Positions 1 to 8,470 of a stretch of DNA of 64,000 nucleotides are shown one piece after another (the first letter of the stretch is position 1; each line of letters starts with the position of its first letter). The position numbers and the translations under genes were made by a program. The notes under the pieces are model-generated. The model did no database searches. It worked only from the letters and a program-made list of their open reading frames with translations, and was not told the origin of the DNA. The stretch is taken from positions 180,809 through 244,808 of the forward strand of contig NZ_JGZN01000005.1 in the NCBI RefSeq assembly GCF_000741715.1, written 5' to 3'. This DNA is from Bifidobacterium saguini DSM 23967. GTDB lineage: Bacteria > Actinomycetota > Actinomycetes > Actinomycetales > Bifidobacteriaceae.

Positions 1-1
1 A

Positions 2-610
2 TCATTTCTGCAATTGCCTGCTGATTGGGCGAAGAATGGTATTGAAGGCAATGCTGAACGTTGGAGTGAGAACACGGCAGCCAGCTTGAACGATACGGAT
101 TTCGGCAAAGGTAAGCAAGCCATGATGATTACGCAGGCAACGATGATTACACCATACGCTGAAGCTGCGGGTACACAGAACATGACGGTGGTACCTATGC
201 CTCAGGTGACTCCCGGGGCAAAGACCATGTACTTGAAGCCCGGCATGTATTGGGCCATTTCCTCCGGCTCGCAGCATCCCGCCGAGGCGGCCATGTTGAT
301 TGATTATCTGATCAATAACAAGCAAGCAGGTGCGGTCCTCGGCACCGAGCGCGGTATACCGGCGAGCAACGATATTCGTAAGATGCTTGCCGGCAGTGCC
401 TCGGGTACTGACAAATCAGCACTGAATTTTGTGGACGATATTCAACCCACTATCGGCAAGGCTCCGGCAATCACGCCAAACGGTGCATCCGAATTGGACA
501 AGACCATTGTTCGTTATCAGCAGGATGTCGTCTTCGGTAAACGAAAGCCATTGGAGGCTGCCAAGTCGATGATCGCCGAGCTGCAAGAATCCATCGATTT
601 TGCCTCATAA
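2..610 (+). CDS. Extracellular sugar-binding protein of an ABC importer (3' part only)
   Basis: The reading frame is already open at the window edge and ends at the TAA at 608-610, so only about the last 200 residues are present. The visible part has the look of the C-terminal lobe of a family-1 solute-binding protein: a GKQAMMI-type strand, a Y/W-rich stretch (YLKPGMYWAI), an E/A-rich helix followed by NNKQAGAVLGTERGIPAS, and a final helix ending in a Ser-Ile-Asp-Phe-Ala-Ser tail. Such proteins are lipid-anchored outside the membrane and deliver oligosaccharides to a two-permease importer. The lipobox and the permease genes would lie to the left of the window. The substrate cannot be told from this fragment. 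Confidence 0.8.
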   Translation, partial: SFLQLPADWAKNGIEGNAERWSENTAASLNDTDFGKGKQAMMITQATMITPYAEAAGTQNMTVVPMPQVTPGAKTMYLKPGMYWAISSGSQHPAEAAMLIDYLINNKQAGAVLGTERGIPASNDIRKMLAGSASGTDKSALNFVDDIQPTIGKAPAITPNGASELDKTIVRYQQDVVFGKRKPLEAAKSMIAELQESIDFAS

Positions 611-638
611 ACCGATATTCCTCGATCAGCCTCAACTA

Positions 639-767
639 GACTGTAGGTTTTTCAACACTGACTGTAGGATTTCTGACACTGACTGTAGGATTTCTGACAC
701 TGACTGTAGGATTTCCAACGAAAAACGTTCAAAAACCTACAGTCAGTGTTGAAAAACCTACAGTCAG
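639..767. repeat. Tandem 21-bp units with an inverted copy, forming a long hairpin
   Basis: Units start at 639, 660, 681 and 702 (the last partial), all beginning GACTGTAGG. The unit at 639-659 is repeated exactly as its reverse complement at 745-765, and a partial inverted copy sits at 731-744. A small AACG/CGTT hairpin at 717-729 forms the tip. The element lies between two convergent genes and could act as a bidirectional terminator, but it is larger and more ordered than an ordinary terminator. Confidence 0.85.
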
Positions 768-811
768 GATATGTCAAAGGAGAATGGTGCTTGAGCGTGA
801 ACCTGCCGAGG

Positions 812-1423
812 CTACACGCGTGCGCCGTCGTCGAAATAGCCGCCTTTGTCTCCGGGACGGTTTTTGCGAGTGAGCGCTTTGTACATGAGATTGCCAAGGC
901 CGATGATTGTGCATACGCCAAACGCAATGTTCAGTATGGTGCTGAGCACTGGAACGCTGTATAGCGCGGGTACGAGAATCATCACCAAGGTGCCAACCAC
1001 GCCGATAACCAACAGAGCCACCGATAATACGGTCGAAGCGTGAGCCGGCCCCAAATCCGGGTTCGGAGGAGTGAAGCCGCCATCATCGTAACGGTCCATC
1101 ACATCATCGGTATCAAGCCAACTCGAGCCGGTGAAATCGCGCGGGCCTCGGCTCTGCTGTGAACGCTCGTGAAATGGGCGAACGCCATCAGTGAAGGCGC
1201 CGGCATCCAAATCGTCCACGGAAAGCAGTGCCTCCTTCTCCCGCTTCTTGGCCTGCTTTTCGAATTTTTTGGCTTGCCGAGAAGACGCCACATCATTGAG
1301 GTCGGCCTTATGCTCGGCTTCGAATGCCGCCCAAGCGGCATCGAGATCATCATGCTTTGCACCATCATCCGGCGTGGGTGTTGTCGGCTCGTCAGCTGCG
1401 TTGGTATTGTTGAGGTCAGTCAT
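812..1423 (-). CDS. Hypothetical membrane protein with charged N-terminal half
   Basis: A 203-residue protein of unknown function. The first 130 residues are hydrophilic and Asp/Glu/Lys rich, with a short helical KKFEKQAKKREKEA stretch near residue 55. Two hydrophobic segments follow at about 133-155 and 160-182, and a short basic tail ends the protein. It looks like a small cytoplasmic-domain protein anchored by a helical hairpin. The ATG at 1423 was chosen because residues after it start a coherent acidic region. The much longer antisense frame through the neighbouring acyltransferase was rejected. It is divergent from the acyltransferase gene with about 50 bases between the starts, so the two probably share a promoter region. 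Confidence 0.75.
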   Translation of the reverse strand: MTDLNNTNAADEPTTPTPDDGAKHDDLDAAWAAFEAEHKADLNDVASSRQAKKFEKQAKKREKEALLSVDDLDAGAFTDGVRPFHERSQQSRGPRDFTGSSWLDTDDVMDRYDDGGFTPPNPDLGPAHASTVLSVALLVIGVVGTLVMILVPALYSVPVLSTILNIAFGVCTIIGLGNLMYKALTRKNRPGDKGGYFDDGARV

Positions 1424-1474
1424 ATACACCACTCTAATCTGATGCCCCAAACCGCGCAGGGAGGGAAACGCCAA

Positions 1475-2185
1475 GTGCTGTACTGGTTCTTCGTTAAAGT
1501 TTTTGGTCCTATTGCTCGTCATCGTCTCGGCCCCACCGTTTCCGGCTTGAACAATGTGCCGCGCTCCGGTGGCGCCATCATTGCAGCCAACCATCTGGCG
1601 GTGATTGATGATGCGCTGATTCCGATTACCTGCCCGCGCATGGTGCATTTCATGGGTAAGGCCGAATATTTTGAAGGCAAGGGCTTGAAGGGCAAGTTCA
1701 AGAAGTGGTGGTTCACTTCCGTGGGCGTGTTCCCTGTGGATCGCTCCGGCGGCAATAAGTCGCTCGGCGCTCTCGAGCATGCGCGTGAGATTATCGAGGA
1801 TGGTCACCTGTTCGGCATCCACATCGAAGGCACGCGCAGCCCTGACGGCCGCATGTACAAGGGGCACACCGGTGTGGCACGCCTCGCTCTGGAAACCGGT
1901 TGCCCGATTGTGCCGGTGGCACTGATTGGTTCGGATTTGTTGCAGCCTATTGGTACTTCGATTCCAAAGAAAGGCAAGACCCAGGTCAAATATGGTAAGC
2001 CGATTGAGGTTTCCAAGAAGTCTGCTGATGAAATCACCCACGCTGAACTTCGCGAGTTGACTGATCGTGTGTCTGCCGCCATTCAGGCCATGAGTGGTCA
2101 GGAATACGTGGACGAATACGCTCAGAAGGTCAAGGCTGAAATGAAGGCTGCTAAGGAAGCAAAGGAAACTGCGGCAACTGAGTAA
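1475..2185 (+). CDS. plsC: 1-acyl-sn-glycerol-3-phosphate acyltransferase (PlsC family)
   Basis: A 236-residue membrane-associated acyltransferase that would transfer a fatty acyl group to lysophosphatidic acid in phospholipid synthesis. The catalytic HX4D motif is visible in NHLAVIDD (about residue 40), followed by the FPVDRSGGN block, the substrate-binding EGTRSPDG block and the IVPVALIG block, in the family order. Length is normal for PlsC. The GTG at 1475 is preceded by a strong CAGGGAGGG ribosome binding site. The in-frame ATG at 1442 has no such site and would add 11 residues. A paralogue elsewhere in the genome is usual in this genus, so the exact acyl acceptor is not certain. Confidence 0.88.
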   Translation: MLYWFFVKVFGPIARHRLGPTVSGLNNVPRSGGAIIAANHLAVIDDALIPITCPRMVHFMGKAEYFEGKGLKGKFKKWWFTSVGVFPVDRSGGNKSLGALEHAREIIEDGHLFGIHIEGTRSPDGRMYKGHTGVARLALETGCPIVPVALIGSDLLQPIGTSIPKKGKTQVKYGKPIEVSKKSADEITHAELRELTDRVSAAIQAMSGQEYVDEYAQKVKAEMKAAKEAKETAATE

Positions 2186-2232
2186 ATCGTCAGCCTTCAC
2201 CAAGGGTCACCAAGGGTCACGAATAAACCGCT

Positions 2233-2282
2233 AATACTAATAATGGCTCCCTCGTCATCGTGAGGGAGCCATTATTAGTATT
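2233..2282. terminator. Bidirectional terminator hairpin
   Basis: Perfect 21-base arms (2233-2253 and 2262-2282) with an 8-base loop. It lies between the convergent acyltransferase and kinase genes and is A/T rich at both outer ends, so it can serve both. A short tandem duplication (CAAGGGTCAC) sits just upstream at about 2201-2220. Confidence 0.9.
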
Positions 2283-2320
2283 CACAGCATTATCTGCCGC
2301 AAAAACTATATATTGTCGAG

Positions 2321-4606
2321 TCACACCACGGTCAGTGTGATAACGGTCGGGGTACCGTTTTCGTCACGCAGTCGCACGGTTTCGCCAGCCTTGGGGCTTT
2401 GGATACGAACTTCATGCGTCAAATCGCCAAGAGGTGCAGACTTCTTCACCGTGAACCCGAGCTTCTCCAATTGCTTGGCAGCATCGTCGTAGGTCATGCC
2501 TACCACATTGGGCAAAACAGTGGTTTCCGGTCCTTTGGAAATCACCACATCAACACTATCGCCCCATTTGAGCTGTGTTCCAGCTTTCTGCGAAGATGAA
2601 ATCACAGTGCCGGAAGCAATTTTATCGTCAAATTCTTCAGTGATATTCGCAGTGAGCTTCAGATCACTGAACGTTGAGATCATCTCATCTTTGGTCTTAC
2701 CGACAATATCGGGCATGCTGACCGGCATAGGACCTTTACTCAGCGTGATGGTCACCTCAGCATCATGCTTTACTGTAGTGCCGGGATCGGGGGAGATGGT
2801 TAATGCTGCGCCTTCCGGAACATCCATCGAATACTGATCGCCAGATTCATCATGGGTAATGTTGCTGAATCCCGCGTTCTTCAATGCGTTCAGTGGATCC
2901 TTGCCATTGGCTGAAGTCGGATCAAGAATATCGTCCGGCACAGTAACCATGTGTGCGCCCTTGGATACTACGATCTCAATCTGCTGATTACTGCGCTTGC
3001 CCACATGGCTGTGCACAAATGCTTCAGTCTTATCGATGGTTGCTGAAATAATCTTGCCCTTGTCGACGGTATCGCTGAACTGCTCCGAAGAGGTATACGG
3101 GATGCCGGCCGTTTTGAGCAAGCTCTCATAGGTAGACCAGTCCGCTCCGGAAAGCGAGCATTGGGTATCGTCAGTAGTGCAGGACACATCTTCAGGCTGT
3201 GGCACACTCCAGTAGCTGCCGGGGCCCACATACCACCACCAGCCAAAGCCTCCGCCTACGCATACGAGCACCATTGCTACGATGGCGGCGATAATCAGCG
3301 CAATCTTGCGATGTGATTTTTTCGTTGGATGGTCAGGGGAGGGTACTTCAGATGCGGACTCGCCAACCGCATGAATGGTGCCGGATGAATGCAGCGCCTG
3401 AGTGGGTTCGCCCGCCATTTGGGGCAACACCTGCGTCTCGCCGTCATCAGGCGCACTGTTTTGACGCATCACGCGAGTTTGATCGATGCCATTCGCATTG
3501 GAGGGAGAAGCTGCAGTGGAATTGAGTGCAGTGGTAGGGGCAATCGGAGCGGAAGCCGAAATGTTTCCAGCTGCTCCCAGCTGATTGTTTGTTGCCGATG
3601 CCGATGCCGATGCTGGTGGCACTGGCGGCGCCAATGGTGCCGATTGCATGGCCGTAAGATGTTCCGCGGACTTACCGATGGTACCCACCAATGCCGGTGC
3701 CGTGGCATCATTACGATTCGATCCAGCCGTTTCAGCATGGAAACGATATTGCCATGCCTCCAACGGCAGTTTCGCAGCCAATTGCCGCAATTCCGACGCG
3801 GCCTCAGTACCGTCTTTTGGTCGAGCTTCGACAGCACGCGCAGTCAAATGCGAGATGAATGCCGCCACCGTGGGGTCGATGCCGGAGCAAACCGTGGCAA
3901 TGGATGGCACATCCTCATGCACATGCTTGAAAACCAGGGTCACCGGATTATCGGAATCAAAAGGTACTTTGCCGGCGAGCATCTCCCATGCCATGATGCC
4001 CACCGAATACAAGTCACCTTGCGGCGTGGCCAGATTGTTCTCAATCATTTCCGGCGCAAGATAGGCAGCCGTGCCCAGCAGCATGCCGGTCGAACTGAGA
4101 GTGGCCTGACTAGCGGCTTTGGCAAGACCGAAATCAGTAATCTGTACATGGCCGCGATCATTGAGCAGAATATTCTCCGGCTTGATGTCACGATGCACCA
4201 CGCCGATACGATGCGCGGAAGCTAGACCATCCAGCGTTTCCGCGATGATGCGCAAGGTTTCCCTCACCGAGAACGTACCCTGCACATTCATCTCATGGCG
4301 CAGATTAATGCCATGCACATATTCCATGACCAGAAAATCAAGACCATTGAATTCGCCGGTATCATACACCTGAACAATATGCGGATTGGCGATGGCCGCA
4401 GCGGAATTAGCTTCGCGACGGAAACGTTCAACGAATTGGGCGCGATGAGGTCCCTGAGCCAGCTGCGTATGCATCACTTTGATGGCCACAGTGCGGCCCA
4501 GACGCTCATCGACCGCTTCATACACGGTAGCCATGCCACCTTCGGCGATATTGCGCACAATGCGGTAGCGTCCCTCAATCATCTGCGCGGGCTCGTTCTC
4601 ACTCAT
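2321..4606 (-). CDS. Membrane Ser/Thr protein kinase with PASTA domains (PknB type)
   Basis: A 761-residue Hanks-type kinase. The kinase domain occupies about residues 12-275 and is complete: glycine loop (AEGGMATVY), the VAIK lysine, the HRDIKPEN catalytic loop, DFGLAKA and an APE-like AYLAPEM. A long Ala/Ser/Pro-rich cytoplasmic linker follows to about residue 430, then one transmembrane segment (about 435-460). Four extracellular PASTA-like repeats follow, the last two being canonical (MPDIVGKTKDEM, LPNVVGMTYDDA). PASTA kinases sense muropeptides or lipid II and phosphorylate division and cell-wall proteins. The ATG at 4606 directly precedes the kinase fold. The first PASTA-like repeat contains a Cys pair, which may form a disulfide outside the cell. 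Confidence 0.93.
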   Translation of the reverse strand: MSENEPAQMIEGRYRIVRNIAEGGMATVYEAVDERLGRTVAIKVMHTQLAQGPHRAQFVERFRREANSAAAIANPHIVQVYDTGEFNGLDFLVMEYVHGINLRHEMNVQGTFSVRETLRIIAETLDGLASAHRIGVVHRDIKPENILLNDRGHVQITDFGLAKAASQATLSSTGMLLGTAAYLAPEMIENNLATPQGDLYSVGIMAWEMLAGKVPFDSDNPVTLVFKHVHEDVPSIATVCSGIDPTVAAFISHLTARAVEARPKDGTEAASELRQLAAKLPLEAWQYRFHAETAGSNRNDATAPALVGTIGKSAEHLTAMQSAPLAPPVPPASASASATNNQLGAAGNISASAPIAPTTALNSTAASPSNANGIDQTRVMRQNSAPDDGETQVLPQMAGEPTQALHSSGTIHAVGESASEVPSPDHPTKKSHRKIALIIAAIVAMVLVCVGGGFGWWWYVGPGSYWSVPQPEDVSCTTDDTQCSLSGADWSTYESLLKTAGIPYTSSEQFSDTVDKGKIISATIDKTEAFVHSHVGKRSNQQIEIVVSKGAHMVTVPDDILDPTSANGKDPLNALKNAGFSNITHDESGDQYSMDVPEGAALTISPDPGTTVKHDAEVTITLSKGPMPVSMPDIVGKTKDEMISTFSDLKLTANITEEFDDKIASGTVISSSQKAGTQLKWGDSVDVVISKGPETTVLPNVVGMTYDDAAKQLEKLGFTVKKSAPLGDLTHEVRIQSPKAGETVRLRDENGTPTVITLTVV

Positions 4607-4714
4607 GAAATCGTACGGTTCCTTTGACTACAGCTGAACATGGTTCAGTTTACATGGCATGGGCTACGCTACTGGGCGAGGCCGGCATGAAACAATGTGG
4701 CAGAACACTGCCGA

Positions 4715-5818
4715 CTATCGCAAATCGATAGGAATGAACCGCGCGCATGCTTCGGTGAGACGGCGTTTGCCTGATTCATCCAGTGATTCATTGAGCTCAA
4801 GATCGGTGATGGCTGTCTGAGATTGCTTCCACAATGTGCTGATACGCTCGCGAGAACGATCAATGGCACCGGTCTTACCGAATAATTCGATGGCACGTTT
4901 CACTTGCTGCTCATCGCGGTGGGCAGCTTCGAACATATCGCGCAGTTCCTGCTGGTCGGATGCGTCTGCCGCGCTTAGCGCGTCTGCCAGCAGCACGGTG
5001 CGCTTGCCTTCGCGAATATCGCCGCCCACCGGTTTGCCGGTATTGCGGCTCGAACCAATGACGTCCAACAGATCGTCGGCAAGCTGGAACGCCAGTCCTA
5101 AGGGTTCGCCGACGGCAAGTGCTTGCTGCTGAGCTTTGGCGGGTTCGACTCCTGCGGCCAGCAGTGCGAATAGCAGTGGTGCAATAGTGGTGTAACTTGC
5201 GGTTTTCCAGCGGAATACGTTGAGTGAAGCGGCAGCCAATGCTTGAGGATCGCTTAACGGTGTCATTTCCACGCCGAGATCCAACACTTGGCCGATTTCC
5301 ACCTCACGCTGCATCGTGAGGAATGATTCGATGATGGCATCGCCATTATTGAGATGCCGGGCCGCTCGTCGGGCGATTTCTATGCATGCCGTAGCCAGAA
5401 TGTCGCCCAGCATCAGGCCAAGGCCGCGCCCAATGGAAACGTTATGTACGGTGTGCTCTAATGCCCGGTGCGCGGAAGGTTTACCGCGGCGCAGATCGGA
5501 TTCGTCGATGATGTCGTCATGCACCAATGCGGCTGTTTGAAACACCTCGATGGCGCAGGCCAAGTCAAGCATGGCGGTGTGCGCCGAGGAGCCAGTGTCA
5601 TGATGGCTGGCGGTCAGCGCATCAAATGCGTCAAGACTCAGCAGTGCGCGCAGACGCTTGCCACCCTGGCTTGAAGCGACGGCCTGATCGATGACTTCGC
5701 TCATCACCGGTCGTAAAGCGTCGGCCACTCCTCCTGTAGCGGGTGCATCGGTCAGCTCCCGGACCAATTCGCAGATGCGTGGCTCGATGATAGTGAGGTC
5801 ATTCATGGTTGTGCACAT
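4715..5818 (-). CDS. Polyprenyl diphosphate synthase (all-trans, IdsA type)
   Basis: A 367-residue trans-isoprenyl diphosphate synthase that condenses isopentenyl diphosphate onto allylic diphosphates to make a longer prenyl chain. Both Asp-rich motifs are present: DDIIDES with RRGKPSAH after it (first motif, about residue 115), and LADDLLDV (second motif, about residue 270), with the conserved GGKRLRA near residue 53. Length and motif order are typical of geranylgeranyl or longer-chain synthases, and the product length is not readable from sequence. An alternative ATG lies 12 bases inside the chosen start. Neither start has a clear ribosome binding site. Confidence 0.9.
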   Translation of the reverse strand: MCTTMNDLTIIEPRICELVRELTDAPATGGVADALRPVMSEVIDQAVASSQGGKRLRALLSLDAFDALTASHHDTGSSAHTAMLDLACAIEVFQTAALVHDDIIDESDLRRGKPSAHRALEHTVHNVSIGRGLGLMLGDILATACIEIARRAARHLNNGDAIIESFLTMQREVEIGQVLDLGVEMTPLSDPQALAAASLNVFRWKTASYTTIAPLLFALLAAGVEPAKAQQQALAVGEPLGLAFQLADDLLDVIGSSRNTGKPVGGDIREGKRTVLLADALSAADASDQQELRDMFEAAHRDEQQVKRAIELFGKTGAIDRSRERISTLWKQSQTAITDLELNESLDESGKRRLTEACARFIPIDLR

Positions 5819-5828
5819 GCTTTATAAC

Positions 5829-5837
5829 TTATCCACA
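5829..5837 (+). promoter_or_regulatory. Perfect DnaA-box consensus (TTATCCACA)
   Basis: A single perfect match to the bacterial DnaA box, 11 bases upstream of the prenyl synthase start and in the divergent intergenic region. A lone box can be chance or a DnaA-regulated promoter. A second perfect box, in the opposite orientation, lies at 54093-54101, and both are near the same 18-base sequence. Confidence 0.5.
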
Positions 5838-5878
5838 GGTTGTGATGAACACAACAACGTTGGAAATATTGAGCTTTG

Positions 5879-5896
5879 AAGCTAGAACCACATACC
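5879..5896 (+). repeat. 18-base exact repeat, copy 1 (AAGCTAGAACCACATACC)
   Basis: The same 18 bases occur again at 54108-54125 on the same strand. Both copies are intergenic, upstream of a plus-strand gene, and both are followed two bases later by GTTT. Function unknown. Confidence 0.7.
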
Positions 5897-6009
5897 TTGT
5901 TTTTCGCTCTGTTCTGCGCGCGTTTCATGCATAGTGGACCCACATCCATTCGAATCGAGGCCGGTTGCATGGCTCGGATTCATTTGTTTTGGTCAAGGAG
6001 GACAGAAAC

Positions 6010-6750
6010 ATGGCAAACAGCAGCAAAAAACATGCGCGGCGCAACGCCAATACGGCTGGTAAGCGTACGAATGATTCCCATCGTAAAGGTCGGCATAGCG
6101 GCAAGCAATATGAATCGCAGCCGATGCTGCCGCCAGAACCATTCGACATGGAAGACTTGGATATGTTGTCCAGCACTTTTCATGCTGATCGTCGTGAACG
6201 AGGCCCGCAACAAGCGGATGCGGATTGGGTGGGCGAACCCTTGGACGAGTGGCTTGCTTCGCTGGACGAAGGCATCGCCGATCTGAATCCAGAAACTATG
6301 GCGGCGTTTGCCGTGGGAATGAATGAGACACTCTCTATTCGCGACGCTCTGATTCTTTCGATAATCATTGACCGGGACGTATGTCCCAAAGCGCAACTCA
6401 TTGAATTTGCTTCAAAACCGCATAGCGCTCACGCCAAACGGCGGATGAGCCAGTTGCTGACTGCAGCATTTGAAGATGAGAGCATCATGCCTGATGAAGA
6501 TCGTTGCCGCACTGGTGTGGACATGCTGCTCAATATCGCCATGATTTCGCCTATGCCGTACTGTATTCAGCCTTTGGCTGTTGCCGCCTACACGTTATGG
6601 TGGCTGGGAGATTCCAGCGCCGCGGCATTGGCGTTGCAATGCTTGATGCTGGATGAAGATTGTTCGCTAGCGGCGATGGTGTTTTCTGCAGCAGACCGCG
6701 GAGTATTTCCCGCATGGTGTGCGTGCAAGGTGCAGGAAATGGCTGTATAG
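6010..6750 (+). CDS. DUF4192 family protein
   Basis: A 246-residue cytoplasmic protein. The ATG at 6010 follows an AAGGAGGA site with correct spacing. Longer starts upstream would read through it. The N-terminus is basic (about residues 1-35), then acidic. The second half carries the helical, Ala/Leu-rich region with WWLGDSSAAALALQC and a Leu-Ala-Ala-Met-Val-Phe helix, which matches the actinobacterial DUF4192 pattern of repeated helices. DUF4192 proteins have no established function. The position just upstream of the primary sigma factor gene is seen in other bifidobacteria as far as I recall. Assignment to the family is by eye. Confidence 0.7.
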   Translation: MANSSKKHARRNANTAGKRTNDSHRKGRHSGKQYESQPMLPPEPFDMEDLDMLSSTFHADRRERGPQQADADWVGEPLDEWLASLDEGIADLNPETMAAFAVGMNETLSIRDALILSIIIDRDVCPKAQLIEFASKPHSAHAKRRMSQLLTAAFEDESIMPDEDRCRTGVDMLLNIAMISPMPYCIQPLAVAAYTLWWLGDSSAAALALQCLMLDEDCSLAAMVFSAADRGVFPAWCACKVQEMAV

Positions 6751-6950
6751 CAGGCTTTTGCGATGAGAATTACGGGTGATGCGTGCGGTTTCGTAAGCGG
6801 GTGCTGGTTGTGTGTGCAACACTGTTTTTGCGATAAATGGGAATAATCGTCCGCGGAAGGTGATTTACTCACATAGTTGACGATTTGCCCTTGCCAGAAG
6901 TGTGCCCATGTGGTATGTGAACTTCAGGCGAGAGATCAGAAGGAGCAGTT

Positions 6951-8405
6951 TTGGCCACGAAGGAAACGACGGCAACCAAGCAGACGGAAGACTCCGGCGA
7001 GGAGACCGAGACCAAGAAGAAGGCCAGCTCTACGACCACCGCACGCAAGACCTCCACGCGTAAACCTCGCGCCACGAAGTCGGCCAAGGCAGCCGCAGGC
7101 GAAGCCGGCGAGAAGCCAGCGAAGAAGACTACGCGCCGCACCTCGGCCAAGAAGACCTCTGCTAAGAAGAGCGAGGATGAGGATCTTCTCAAGACCGAAG
7201 ACGAGCAGAGCGACGACCTCGACGATGACGTGGTGGATGAAGACGACCTTGACGTTGATGATCTGGATGAGGACATCGATGATGTTGATGCCGACGACTC
7301 TGATGATTTGGATGAGGATGACCTCGATGCCGACGATGTAGATGACGAAGACGACGAGGATGAGGACGCCAAGCCGAAGCTTCCGGAGAAGCCGAAGGAA
7401 AAGGGCGCCTACGTGGTGTCCGATACCGATGACGACGACGAGAACATCATCCCTGCTGGTAACCCGAAGCGTCGTGTGATTGCTGCGGGCGCCACCGCCG
7501 ATCCGGTCAAGGACTATTTGAAGCAGATCGGTCGTGTGAGCCTGTTGAACGCCGAACAGGAAGTGGACCTGTCCGAACGCATCGAGGCCGGTCTGTACGC
7601 CCAGCATCTGCTTGATACCCAGTCCGAAGGCATGGAGTTCAAGCGCAAGCGTGAGCTCAAGTGGGCTGCAGCCGACGGCAAGAAGGCCAAGGATCACCTC
7701 CTGGAAGCTAATCTGCGACTCGTGGTCTCTCTTGCCAAGCGTTACACGGGCCGTGGCATGCTGTTCCTCGATCTGATTCAGGAAGGCAATCTGGGCCTTA
7801 TCCGCGCTGTGGAGAAGTTCGACTGGAAGAAGGGCTTCAAGTTCTCCACCTACGCTACGTGGTGGATTCGTCAGGCCATCACCCGTGCTATGGCTGATCA
7901 GGCCCGTACCATTCGTGTGCCTGTGCACATGGTGGAAGTCATCAACAAGCTTTCCCGTGTACAGCGTCAGATGCTGCAGGATTTGGGCCGTGAACCTACG
8001 CCGGACGAGCTGGCTCGTGAGCTGGATATGCCGGTGGAGAAGGTCCAGGAAGTGCAGAAGTACGGCCGCGAGCCGATTTCCCTGCATACGCCGCTTGGCG
8101 AGGATGGCGATTCTGAGTTCGGCGATCTGATTGAGGATACCGATGCCATTGCACCGTCTGATGCCGTGGCCTTCTCCCTGCTGCAGGAGCAGTTCAAGCA
8201 GGTGCTTGAAACCCTGTCTCCGCGTGAAGCCGGTGTAATCAAGATGCGTTACGGCCTTGAAGATGGCCAGCCCAAGACTCTGGATGATATCGGTCGTGTC
8301 TATGGCGTGACCCGTGAACGCATCCGCCAGATTGAGTCCAAGACCATGTCCAAGCTGCGCCACCCGTCTCGTTCTCAGACGCTGCGTGACTTCCTGGATC
8401 AATGA
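6951..8405 (+). CDS. rpoD: Primary RNA polymerase sigma factor (sigma-70, RpoD/SigA)
   Basis: A 484-residue group 1 sigma factor. Region 1.2 is at about residue 175 ([13 protein letters not shown]) and region 2 contains [19 protein letters not shown] and the -10-recognising [10 protein letters not shown]. Region 3 follows, and region 4 ends with [11 protein letters not shown] and LRHPSRS, the -35-binding helix. The N-terminus is unusual in composition but normal for actinobacteria: a Lys/Ala/Thr-rich stretch (about 20-78), then a nearly uninterrupted Asp/Glu stretch (about 80-140) in place of a classic region 1.1. The start is a TTG with AGGAG five bases upstream. A terminator hairpin follows the stop. 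Confidence 0.96.
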   Translation: MATKETTATKQTEDSGEETETKKKASSTTTARKTSTRKPRATKSAKAAAGEAGEKPAKKTTRRTSAKKTSAKKSEDEDLLKTEDEQSDDLDDDVVDEDDLDVDDLDEDIDDVDADDSDDLDEDDLDADDVDDEDDEDEDAKPKLPEKPKEKGAYVVSDTDDDDENIIPAGNPKRRVIAAGATADPVKDYLKQIGRVSLLNAEQEVDLSERIEAGLYAQHLLDTQSEGMEFKRKRELKWAAADGKKAKDHLLEANLRLVVSLAKRYTGRGMLFLDLIQEGNLGLIRAVEKFDWKKGFKFSTYATWWIRQAITRAMADQARTIRVPVHMVEVINKLSRVQRQMLQDLGREPTPDELARELDMPVEKVQEVQKYGREPISLHTPLGEDGDSEFGDLIEDTDAIAPSDAVAFSLLQEQFKQVLETLSPREAGVIKMRYGLEDGQPKTLDDIGRVYGVTRERIRQIESKTMSKLRHPSRSQTLRDFLDQ

Positions 8406-8412
8406 TCGATCG

Positions 8413-8443
8413 CTTGGCTTCCCTCCATTCGAGGGAAGCCAAG
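8413..8443. terminator. Terminator hairpin after the sigma factor gene
   Basis: Arms CTTGGCTTCCCTC and GAGGGAAGCCAAG with a 5-base loop, 8 bases after the stop codon. There is no long T run, so termination may be partial and allow read-through into parE. Confidence 0.75.
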
Positions 8444-8470
8444 ATGGTATTAGAGAGAAATTAAGGATTT

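Noticed and set aside
812..2203. A 463-codon minus-strand frame covering the acyltransferase gene
   Set aside because: Only its last 203 codons (from 1423) have coherent protein character. The rest is antisense to the plsC-like gene, whose motifs are complete.
5829..5896. A replication origin of the chromosome
   Set aside because: Only one DnaA box, no cluster, and no dnaA, dnaN or recF genes nearby.
6936..8402. Long antisense frame across the sigma factor gene
   Set aside because: It mirrors a gene with all sigma-70 regions. The low-complexity Leu/Ser stretches come from the antisense of Lys/Asp/Glu codons.
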